NCBI GenBank assembly: GCA_964642165.1
Contig: CAZXOC010000046.1
Coordinates: 1-34,087 of the forward strand
Reading direction: 5' to 3'
DNA from: CAYRVX01 sp964642165
GTDB taxonomy: Bacteria > Planctomycetota > Phycisphaerae > SM23-33
Length of the DNA: 34,087 nt
Position 1 is the first letter of the stretch. The number at the start of each line of letters is the position of its first letter. This document shows positions 22,507 to 30,900 of the stretch, in pieces. Position numbers and translations under genes: made by a program. Below the pieces are notes generated by a model. It did not search any database. It had not been told where the DNA came from and saw only the letters and a program-made list of their open reading frames with translations.

Positions 22507-25500
22507 TTGTGGGCTCCGCTGCCGCCGGCGTGAGAGAGGGCCTCCGGCGGGACGAGTTGCTCGGCCAGGCCCGGCCCGGCGAGGCGGACCTGGAGGACGG
22601 GCTGTGATCGGCCCCGGCAGGAGTGCGTCAGTTCGAGCGGGTGCAGGCCCGCCTTCAGCGCGATCTTCGCGTCGAACTCCCTCCAGTGGCGGAAGGTCAT
22701 GGTGTCGATCAGGTCGAGGCCGGCGACGCGAAGCGTGCAGCCGGCATCGGCCCTCGTGGAGAACGTGTAGACGCCCGTCCGCGGGACGCGCAGCAGGCCG
22801 CGCAGCTCCAGCAGGTCGGCCCGCCGCCGGCCGCCGGGAACGGGGCCGATCCGGCCGGTGACGCCCCGAGCCGTCACCTTGCCGCCGGCGAGGTAGCGGT
22901 ACGCCAGCCCCGGCTGAACGCCGGCCGGCGCGACGGGCTCGCACGCCGCCTGGAAGGCCTGCTCGGCGGCGCGCGGCCGCTGCACGCCCGCGGGGTCCGG
23001 CACGACTGCCTTGACCGTCGCGGAGCTAGTCAGCACGAAGGGCCCGCCGTAGCGCGTGGATCGCGCCGAGGGTTCGGCGCCGTCGGTGGTGTAGCGGATC
23101 TCGCGGCCGGGCGGCGCACGCAGCGTGACGGTGATCCGATCCACGAAGGGCACGAAGCGCTGCATGTCCAGCAGCGACCAGGGCCCGCTCGTCGGCTCGA
23201 CGACGGGCGTGGCGGCGGTCGCGGCGGCCGCGGCGGCCGCGGCGATGGCGAACCGTTCCTCGCCCCGGAACGTCCGCCACGGCGAGAAGACCTCCTTCGT
23301 GGCGCCTTGGGCCATTCGCAGCCCGTGATCGTGTGTGAGGTGGATCCAGGTGCGGCCGGCCTGCCGCTCGACGCGGTCGATCTCATAGGCGTGGGTGACG
23401 CGGCCGCCGGCGTGCGTGAGGACCAGCCACGATCCGCGCGGGGCCGTGCCCGCGGGCAACTCGGCCGGCGTGACGAATGCGTCGGAGGCGGCGCCGTCGT
23501 ACCGCCTCGTGGCGGCCGTAACGACGCCCTCGTGGAACGCCGCCGGGGCCGTCAGTCGGCGGTCCCCGACGACAAGCTCCGTGCTGCCGATCAGCCAGGC
23601 GTCGGCCCGGTCGCCCTTGCGGGAAACGAGCCCCAGCCGCCCGCGCATTCGCACGCCGCCGGCTCGCATCGCCCGGACGGCGTCCGGCGAGTACAGCAGC
23701 GTGTCCGTCCTGCCGTTGGTCTCGATCGCCAGCGCGACGACGCCTTCGCCGGCCGCGAGGCGCCGCACCGAGGCGATCTTCGGCCCGCCCTGGAACAGGT
23801 CGTAGACGGCCACGAAGACGCTCCGCAGCCCGCGAGGTCCGCGCCGCCGCGCGACGAGGTGCGGCATCCACCAGTTGTAGACGTGCTTGTCCCGGTAGTG
23901 GCCGGCCTTTCGCAGGGCGGGCGTCTCGCCCAGGAAGACCTCCATGGTCTCGTCGCGGGGCACGTGGATGCGCGTGCCGACCGACGGGTCGTCCCCGGGG
24001 GTGAAGGTCACCGTGAAGTCGCGACTCGCGCGGGCCCTCCGGACGTTGCGGAACAGGCCGTAGAGGCTGCTGGGGAAGGCGAACTCGCGGTTGAGCCCGC
24101 CGGGCTCGGTCCAGGTCTCGCCCTTCTCCAGCAGGGGATGCTCGCCGGGCATGGGCTTCATCGGCAGGGAGCAGCCGCCGGTCATGTCGCCGTAGACGCT
24201 TCCGTGCATGGCGTAGTCGTGCGTGGCGCCGCCTTCGACCTCGAAGACGTCCACGAAGTACGGCGCGTCGAGGTGGGCGGTGTTCAGGACGATCGTCCGC
24301 CGGTAGAGCGTCGCGCCGAGCTTCCGGTAGGCCTTGGCGGCGTCGACCTGCACGACGGCCAGGCCCGGCAGGCCGGGCACGTACAGGCGCACGTTGCCGA
24401 ACGTGTCGCCGCCGTTCTGGTCGGCCCGGTCGATCACGACGGTGTTGTGGCTCAGCGCCGAGGCGGCCCACTCGCGCAGCTTGTTGCGCTGGTAGCCGAT
24501 GTCGCCGGTCATCTCGCGCCCGTGGGCGTACCAGACGAGCGACAGGGCGTCCCGGTGGGCGTGGTTGGCGCCCTGCTCGGAGAACTGGAGCTGCACCTGT
24601 ACCTGCCGGCGGCCTCGCCCGTCGCCCAGCACGACGTGCCCCAGCCCGGGCAGCATGCGGCAACGGCTCTCCTTCAGCGGGGGGAAGATCATCTCGACGC
24701 CCTGGCGTCCGAGCTCGCCCTTCGGGCCGATCGTGTCGTTGAGGGGGTTCATGTTGCCGTTGGGCAGCGTGCAGGCCGCCGGGGCGTAGATCATGCGCTC
24801 GAAGAGCGGCAGGTCCCGCTTCAGGGAGACGTCCTCGAGGTGCACGGCGTCGTGCCGCCCCCGGTAGCCGGGCGGGTCGGAGTAGCCCTCGATCGCCTTG
24901 TAGATGCCGTAGATGCCCCTCATGACGCCGTAATGCCCCTGGTTGCCCTCGGGGTGGTGCAGGTCGAACGTGTAGCCGGCCCCCCGCTTGCGGCCGTAGC
25001 CCTGGATCACCGTGCTCAGGTAGCGATAGGCCGTGTGCGCGTACTCCGGCTCGCCGACGGCCTCGCCGACCCGGGCGATCCACGCGAAGTAGCCCACCAG
25101 GTTGTTGTCCATGTGGTACGGCCAGGGCACGAGCATGGTGAAGTCCACCATCTCGCGGAGCAGGTCGTTCTCGATGCGCCGGGCGACGTCGACGCCCATC
25201 TCGCCCGAGAGCTTCCTCAGGGCGGGCCTGTCCTTGATCGCGGCGTAGGCGTTGACCAGGCGCAGGTCGATCTCGCTGATCCAGCACTTCATCAGGCGCC
25301 CGTCGGTCCAGCCGTAGGGCAGGTCCCTGCCCGGCGTGCCGTTGCGCCGACCGTCGACCATGCACGGCCCGCCGGTGGAGACGTAGTAGCCGTTGACGCC
25401 GCGCCCGCGGTGCAGGAGGTAGTGCTTGTAGCGCCGGGCGAGCGCGTCGAGCAGCAGCGCGGCGCGCCGGGCGTAGACGTCCTTGCCGGTCGCCTGCCAG

Positions 25501-25994
25501 GCCGCCGCCAGTCGCGGCAGCGCGCGACCGGCCACCCAGCGGTACTGCTGGTTGTCGACGGCGGCCTCGAAGAAGTGCCGCTCGGGGTGGCGGTTGCCGC
25601 GGTAGTCGCCCTTGGGCCTGGGCCCGAGGTGATACGGCACGGTGACCTTCTCGCCGAGGAAGTTGAGGAACGTCGCCTTGCGGTCCATCGGGTAGTTCGG
25701 GTCGGGGTAGACCGTCCCGCAGACGGGGCACCGCACCTGGTGGGGCTTGGTCGGCGACCACGCCCAGCCCTTCCTCACCGTGCGGAGGTAGAGCCGGCAC
25801 TTGGGGCAGGGGGCCTCGACGTCCGGGCACTGGTCCGGCACGATCGCCACCAGCTCGCGCTCGCTCATGGCCATGACGTCGCGAACGGCGCGCTCGGCCC
25901 TCGGGTCGTCGCGGGCCGCCGCGGGGGCGGCCCGGCCGACGGAACAGGCCGACGCGATCGCAAGCAAGGTGACGAGGGTCCGACTGGTCCTCAT
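22503..25994 (-). CDS. Secreted heparinase II/III-like polysaccharide lyase with zinc ribbon, CHB_HEX-C-like and PA14-like C-terminal domains
   Basis: The start ATG at 25994 gives 1,163 residues with a signal peptide (LVTLLAIASACSVGRAAPAAA). An AGGA lies 7 nt upstream, and the frame further upstream has no signal-like N-terminus. Cys63-x2-Cys66 and Cys89-x2-Cys92 form a zinc-ribbon-like pair. An alpha/alpha-toroid follows (WPYHMDNNLVGYFAW, HHPEGNQGHYGVM). Next comes the heparinase II/III beta-sandwich, with NHAHRDALSLVWYAHGRE (His478, His480) and SHNTVVIDR. Near 23220 is a poly-Ala run. Then comes a chitobiase C-terminal-like domain (REIRYTTDGAEPS) and a PA14-like domain (GVYTFSTRADAGCTLRV). 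This architecture fits beta-elimination of a uronic-acid polysaccharide (PL12/15/17-like), but the substrate is unknown. It is translationally coupled to the downstream isomerase. Confidence 0.82.
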   Translation of the reverse strand: MRTSRTLVTLLAIASACSVGRAAPAAARDDPRAERAVRDVMAMSERELVAIVPDQCPDVEAPCPKCRLYLRTVRKGWAWSPTKPHQVRCPVCGTVYPDPNYPMDRKATFLNFLGEKVTVPYHLGPRPKGDYRGNRHPERHFFEAAVDNQQYRWVAGRALPRLAAAWQATGKDVYARRAALLLDALARRYKHYLLHRGRGVNGYYVSTGGPCMVDGRRNGTPGRDLPYGWTDGRLMKCWISEIDLRLVNAYAAIKDRPALRKLSGEMGVDVARRIENDLLREMVDFTMLVPWPYHMDNNLVGYFAWIARVGEAVGEPEYAHTAYRYLSTVIQGYGRKRGAGYTFDLHHPEGNQGHYGVMRGIYGIYKAIEGYSDPPGYRGRHDAVHLEDVSLKRDLPLFERMIYAPAACTLPNGNMNPLNDTIGPKGELGRQGVEMIFPPLKESRCRMLPGLGHVVLGDGRGRRQVQVQLQFSEQGANHAHRDALSLVWYAHGREMTGDIGYQRNKLREWAASALSHNTVVIDRADQNGGDTFGNVRLYVPGLPGLAVVQVDAAKAYRKLGATLYRRTIVLNTAHLDAPYFVDVFEVEGGATHDYAMHGSVYGDMTGGCSLPMKPMPGEHPLLEKGETWTEPGGLNREFAFPSSLYGLFRNVRRARASRDFTVTFTPGDDPSVGTRIHVPRDETMEVFLGETPALRKAGHYRDKHVYNWWMPHLVARRRGPRGLRSVFVAVYDLFQGGPKIASVRRLAAGEGVVALAIETNGRTDTLLYSPDAVRAMRAGGVRMRGRLGLVSRKGDRADAWLIGSTELVVGDRRLTAPAAFHEGVVTAATRRYDGAASDAFVTPAELPAGTAPRGSWLVLTHAGGRVTHAYEIDRVERQAGRTWIHLTHDHGLRMAQGATKEVFSPWRTFRGEERFAIAAAAAAAATAATPVVEPTSGPWSLLDMQRFVPFVDRITVTLRAPPGREIRYTTDGAEPSARSTRYGGPFVLTSSATVKAVVPDPAGVQRPRAAEQAFQAACEPVAPAGVQPGLAYRYLAGGKVTARGVTGRIGPVPGGRRRADLLELRGLLRVPRTGVYTFSTRADAGCTLRVAGLDLIDTMTFRHWREFDAKIALKAGLHPLELTHSCRGRSQPVLQVRLAGPGLAEQLVPPEALSHAGGSGAHK

Positions 25995-26210
25995 GCGCTG
26001 GTCCTGGTGCCGGCCGCCCGGCGGACGTCCGGCAGGGCTCGGGGGGATTCGGCTTCGGGCGCTCTTCGCCGCGCGAGGCGGCGGCACACTTCGGCGTCGA
26101 GGATACCAGTCCAGCCCGCTCCCCAGGAACCCCCAAATCACGAGCCGCGGGCCCGCCGGCCCGCGGGACGGGCGGCGGCGCGTTCGGGCGCGTCCTCGCC
26201 TGCCGCCTGC
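25995..26210. other. Intergenic region between sugar isomerase and lyase
   Basis: This 216-bp spacer lies between two same-strand genes. It contains one strong GC hairpin (26145-26166). No small coding gene with a ribosome-binding site was found. The lyase may be read through from the gene upstream or have its own promoter here; none is convincing by eye. Confidence 0.6.
26145..26166 (-). terminator. Possible attenuator or terminator hairpin after the sugar-isomerase gene
   Basis: There is a perfect 9-bp inverted repeat, ccgcgggcc / ggcccgcgg, with a 4-nt loop. It lies 45 bp beyond the stop codon of the - strand gene ending at 26211. The - strand sequence after it (ctcgtgatttgggg) has only three Ts, so it is not a canonical intrinsic terminator. 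It could instead be a transcript-stabilising or attenuating stem. Confidence 0.35.
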
Positions 26211-27779
26211 TCAGCCAAGGCGCTGCCAGCCGATGGGGGTCTTCTTCAGGGCGTAGCCCATCTCCCGCAGGTAGTCGCCGTAAAGGACCTCCCAGTGGAA
26301 GCCGGTCATTCGCTCGGCCAGAAGCTGGTCCTCGACCTTGTACGCCACGTCGATCTGCGACCGGCAGATCGGCAGGAACGGGGCGTCGGCGATCTTCCCG
26401 GGCAGGCCGGTCCACCTCGTCGCGGCGAAGTCGGTCATGACCAGCGTGACCTCCTGGCCCTTGCGCATCTCGACCTTCGGGGCCGCGCCGTAGTCGCTCT
26501 CGAAGTGCGTCACGATGCGGGCGGGCTCCAGGTCCTTGCCGTTCATCCGCCGCGGGGCGGTGCAGTGGGCCAGCGTGATGACCCCGTCGTGCGGGTAGGT
26601 GGGGTCGTTGAGGAAGTTCGGTCGGCCGGAGATGCAGCTCAGGAGCACCCCCGCCGGGATGATCACAAAGTCCGACTCGCAGAAAGCCATGTACCCCGCG
26701 TCGTTCAACGTCGAGAGGGGCAGGCAGGCCGTCGTCTTCGAGATGGGCATGATCGTGCCCATGCAGTGATTGACCGTGAGGGCGTTGGCGCCGGCCTTGG
26801 CCATCAGGGCGCGGAAGACCTGCTCCAGCACGAAGGCGTTCCGGACGAAGTCCCGGCCGGTCTCGAGCTTGACGGTCTTGTCGTCGAGGTACGCGGCCGT
26901 GCGGTCCTCGGCGAGCTTCAGCGCCTTCTTGTCGGTCATGGCCGCCCGGAGCAGCTTGGCGAGGTCGGGATACGCGACTTCGTGGATCTCGTACTTCCAC
27001 TGGTTGCGGCAGTGGTCGGGCGCGGGCCGGCCGCTCGGCCCCCAGCCGCTGGCGCCCCCGATCGCGACGATCTTCGTGCCGAGGGCGTTCTTGAGCCCGC
27101 CGAGGGCGCGCAGGCGCCATTGCAGCTCGGCCGGCGAGTCGACGACGACGTCCTCGTAGTCGACGCCCTCAACCGCCAGCTTGTCGGTGTGCTGGCGCAG
27201 GTAGCGGGGGGAGATGATCTCGTACCACAGGTAGACCGGCCCGGAGCGATGCCGGCAGAAGAAGATCACGTGCTTGCCCGTCTTGACGACCGGGTCGAAC
27301 AGGCCCATCCCCCCGCCGGCGGCGTAGATGACGTAGACGTCGGCGTCCTTGGCCGCGTCGAGGGCCTTCTGGATGTCGTTGGCGCTCCGGGCGCGGGCCA
27401 CGTCGAGGAACCGGACGGGGAAATCGGCGCCGGTGGCGAGCTTTCTCAGCTCCCCGCCGATCCGCTTGACCTCCGCCTCGGCGTGCTGCTCGGTCTGGAT
27501 GCCGCCCCAGGAGCGCCAGCTCGTCTGGTTGCGCCGACGCGGGATGGCGTACGTCAGGATCGGCTGGACCACCAGCTCCTTGCGGGCGGGGGGCCGGGGG
27601 AGGCCCGGGTTCTCGCCCGCCAGGGCCGGCCAGGACAGCCCCGTCATCGCCACGCCCCCCAGTGCGACGGAGCCGGCCTTCAGGAAGTCGCGGCGGGACA
27701 GCTCGCCCGCGCCGCAGCTCGTGCACCCGCAGCAGCCCGAGTGCGCCGCCTGCCCATCGTGTTGCTCGTATGCTGCCAT
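26211..27779 (-). CDS. Tat-signal L-fucose/L-arabinose-isomerase-like protein
   Basis: A strong AAGGAGA lies 7 nt upstream of the ATG at 27779, giving 522 residues. The N-terminus carries a twin-arginine motif, SRRDFLKAGSVALGG, ending near WPALAG, so the protein should be exported folded. The body resembles the fucose/arabinose isomerase fold: an N-terminal Rossmann-like part (KDADVYVIYAAGGG) and a C-terminal part with NHCMGTIMP, ACLPLSTLNDAG, CESDFVIIPAG, HCTAPRRMNGKD, HFESDYGAAPKVEM and PFLPICRSQIDV. These match the metal- and sugar-binding portion of the family in order. Before the Tat motif is a cysteine cluster (Cys16, 17, 19, 22). An aldose-ketose isomerase would normally be cytoplasmic, so activity and substrate are uncertain. 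It is divergent from the GH5-like gene. Confidence 0.75.
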   Translation of the reverse strand: MAAYEQHDGQAAHSGCCGCTSCGAGELSRRDFLKAGSVALGGVAMTGLSWPALAGENPGLPRPPARKELVVQPILTYAIPRRRNQTSWRSWGGIQTEQHAEAEVKRIGGELRKLATGADFPVRFLDVARARSANDIQKALDAAKDADVYVIYAAGGGMGLFDPVVKTGKHVIFFCRHRSGPVYLWYEIISPRYLRQHTDKLAVEGVDYEDVVVDSPAELQWRLRALGGLKNALGTKIVAIGGASGWGPSGRPAPDHCRNQWKYEIHEVAYPDLAKLLRAAMTDKKALKLAEDRTAAYLDDKTVKLETGRDFVRNAFVLEQVFRALMAKAGANALTVNHCMGTIMPISKTTACLPLSTLNDAGYMAFCESDFVIIPAGVLLSCISGRPNFLNDPTYPHDGVITLAHCTAPRRMNGKDLEPARIVTHFESDYGAAPKVEMRKGQEVTLVMTDFAATRWTGLPGKIADAPFLPICRSQIDVAYKVEDQLLAERMTGFHWEVLYGDYLREMGYALKKTPIGWQRLG

Positions 27780-27786
27780 CGTCGGG

Positions 27787-27793
27787 TCTCCTT
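27787..27793 (-). promoter_or_regulatory. Ribosome-binding site of the Tat sugar-isomerase-like gene
   Basis: AAGGAGA on the - strand lies 7 nt before the ATG at 27779. It selects this start over any in-frame codon further upstream. Confidence 0.85.
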
Positions 27794-27925
27794 GGTCGAT
27801 GCCGGAAAGGGACGTTCGCCTGGAAGCGGCCCGGATTCTAGCCGACGAACCCTGCGCCTTGCACGCACCATCCGCCGCGGGCAAGATGGCCGGGGAAGCC
27901 GCCCGGATCGTCGCCCCCGGGGGAG

Positions 27926-27937
27926 AAGGAGAAGGAG
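27926..27937 (+). promoter_or_regulatory. Doubled Shine-Dalgarno sequence of the GH5-like gene
   Basis: AAGGAGAAGGAG contains two perfect anti-SD matches in tandem. The second is 6 nt from the ATG at 27944. Confidence 0.85.
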
Positions 27938-27943
27938 ACAGCG

Positions 27944-30900
27944 ATGAAGACGCCTCGGGTCCTGCCGACCGTGCTCCTGGCCGCTGCGTCCGCCTGCTCG
28001 GCGGGCGAGTGGCTCTCCGCCGACCTGCCGTCCGGAAGGGCGCCGTTCGCGCCCGTCTCGCTGTTCTGGTTCCGCGTCGTTCGCAGCCCGGTGGTCTACC
28101 GCAAGGTCGTGGACGTGCCGGCCGGCACCGACCGCGCAACGGGCCTGCTGAGGACCCGCGGCTACGTCTACGTGTGCGTCGACGGCGAGCAGCTCTACGC
28201 CTGGGGCGCCGCGAAGGACAAGCCCGAGAGGACGCCGATCCCCGGCGAGCCGGACCGCCTCCACGAGGTCGACCTGTCCGAGCACCTCACGCCGGGGCGG
28301 CACGTGCTGACGGTCAGCGCCCCGGCCGGGAGCAAGGACGCCGGCGGCTTCGTCCTCGACGGCGGGCTGTACGAGGGCACGACGCGCCTCGCGACCCTGA
28401 CGAGCGATGCCTCGTGGACGGCGACCGTCTTCCGCCCGACCACGATCCTGGAGGACCATGCCGTCATGACGCCGGGCTACGACGGCAGGGCCCGGCGCGG
28501 CGTCTGCACGCCGGCCATGCCCGCGACGGTCGTCGGCGGCAAGTGGACCGCCTCTCAGGACGCNNNNNNNNNNNNNNNNNNNNNNNNNNNNNNNNNNNNN
28601 NNNNNNNNNNNNNNNNNNNNNNNNNNNNNNNNNNNNNNNNNNNNNNNNNNNNNNNNNNNNNNNCGGCACGTCAAGGTGGCCCCCATCAGCCCGGCGACGG
28701 ACGAACTGCGCCGCAAGCTGATCGCCAGGGCCGTCGCCCACCCGCTCAACCGCCTCAACGAGAGCCGCTACGACCGGCTCGGCTGGCTGCCGCATCCGCA
28801 CCTGACCGACAGCGACCTCGGCCGCTGGGGCATTCGCGTCAACCCCGTCACCGGGCCGACCAAGCTCGTTCTGAGCCCCCGATGGCGCTTCCGCACCGAC
28901 CCGCGCGACGCCGGCCTCCAGGAGCTTCGCCACACGATCGGCTACAACATCGAGGGCCAATGGCCGCGGATCGACGGGCGGCAGAGCTGGACGAAGAACA
29001 GGGCCTTCGCGAACTACAAGGGTATCGCCTGGTACCGCAACCACGTGCACGTCCCGGCCGAATGGGCCGGCAACGACGTCACGCTGCGGATGCGCGTCGC
29101 CGGCAAGGCCCGCCTCTGGGTCAACGACCGCGAGGTCACCCGGCGCCGGTACGCTGATCCGCGCGCCTTCACTATCCCCGCGCGGGCCGTGGCGTTCGGC
29201 TCGGACAACCTCATTGCGGTCCGCGTCGTCGCCGACGGCGCGCAGCGCGGGCTGTCCGGGGAGACGGAGGTGAGCTGTCCGTCCCTCGATGGCCCCGGGG
29301 CCGGGCGCACGCCGCCGGTCCGGGTGCTGGCCTCGCCGCTGTCGCCGTGCGTCGCCCTCCTGCCGCAGCTTCTTCCGCCGGGCGCGCCCGGGCCGATCCA
29401 CGTCCACCACGCCGGCCGCGCGGAGCTGCTGCTGCCCGGCGGCAAGTGGACCCGGCGATACGAGGCGCGCAGGGACGGCAGGCTCTCGGCGAACTGGGTC
29501 CTCCTGTGGCTGACGCCGGCGGCGCCGACGGGCCCGGAGCGCCCCATCCTGCTGGTCTTCGAGGGCAACCCGGGCGCCGTCGAGTGCGCGGAGGGCGTCA
29601 CCAGGATCACCCCGAGCGTCCGCTTCGGCAACCGGGTCCTTGCCGTGCGTCCCTGGGCGAAGGCGCTGCCTCGGAAGACGGACCCCTCCGTGCGTCGCCA
29701 GGCGGCGTTCTGGTCCCGCGCGGCCATGGCCATGCCGGTGAACTACATGTCCGTCACGCGCGTCGTCAAGCCGGGCAAGCCGTGGGAGCAAACGACGGTC
29801 GACCGCGTCCCCGCCGGGCCGGTCCTCGAGCACACCGTCTTCTACGACCACCTCGAGACGAAGGACGCCTGGGGCACGAGGCCCCTGAAGATCGCGCCGG
29901 TGCCGGCCCTGTGCAGCTTCGCGATGGACACGAACTTCCGCGGCCTGGAGATCGAGGATCGCGGGCGGGTACAGGTCCTCCAGGACGGCGGCTTGGCCGC
30001 ACCCTACCGCGGCGTCGTCGGCGTCGATCGCGTGACCTACCGCTACCCGATCGAGCCCTGGCCGCGGCTGGTGGGCTTCACGAGTTGGATGTTCGCCGGG
30101 TCCGACACGGGCGTGCTGGGCAACGAGCGGGAGATGGAGATCATCGCCGCCACGGGCGCCAACAGCTACCGCCCGCAGAACAACTTCTCCGACGAGCGCT
30201 CGCCCCACTACAAGGGCGACCCGCGCACGCGGATCCAGATCATGGCCGACTTCTGCCGCGCCCAAGGCGTGAACTTCATGAACAACATCGACCAGACGCT
30301 CGGCGCGAAGCGCGAGGAGGTCCGCGCGGACTACCGGCGCTGGGTCGAGACGCGCCTCTTCCCGCACTACGACAAGCTCGTGCCGCAGCTCGCCGGGCGG
30401 GCGTTCTGGGAGGTCGCCTACGACCTGATCAACGAGCCGTTCGACCACCAGGCCCCGGCCTACAACCGCGTCACGAAGGAGCTGACGGCCCGCATCCGTA
30501 AGCTCGACCGCCGCCACCTGTGCTACGTCGAGCCGTGCCAGGCGTGGGGCGCCATCCAGCAGCTTCGCCTCATCGAGCCGACCGGCGACCCCCTGACGGT
30601 GTACAGCTTCCACGACTACAACTTCCGCATGAAGACGCCCGAGGACCGCTGGCCGACCGTCGAGCGCGACGTCGGCGACATCTGCCGGATGTGGTGGCCG
30701 GCGTTCGAGTTCGCGATCCGCCACGGCGTGGGGATGCACTGCGGCGAGTACGGCGGCTTTCACCGGCCGACCAACGACCTGCTCTGCCAGGCGACGCTGC
30801 TGAACGACTTCCTGCGGATCTTCGACCAGTTCGGCATGCACCACCACTACTACACCGGGCGGGGCGTCTACCAGTGGCAGCTCGACGGCAGCCTTCGCCC

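Larger units (their letters stand above)
27780..27943. promoter_or_regulatory. Divergent intergenic region, expected to hold promoters for both flanking genes
   Basis: This 164-bp spacer separates the 5' ends of the sugar-isomerase-like and GH5-like genes, so both must be transcribed from here unless leaderless readthrough occurs. A - strand TAGAAT hexamer (complement of attcta near 27836-27841) is a possible -10, with no convincing -35 box. No clear operator palindrome was seen. Confidence 0.4.

Noticed and set aside
26142..26210. N-terminal extension of the lyase gene upstream of 25994
   Set aside because: The frame is open to 26141, but the added residues are Arg/Pro-rich and would bury the signal peptide. 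The ATG at 25994 has a suitable signal and a spaced AGGA.
22623..27947. A 1,774-codon open frame on the + strand across the lyase and sugar-isomerase genes
   Set aside because: It runs opposite two genes with signal peptides, good ribosome-binding sites and family motifs. Its own translation is unrelated to any family and compositionally biased.
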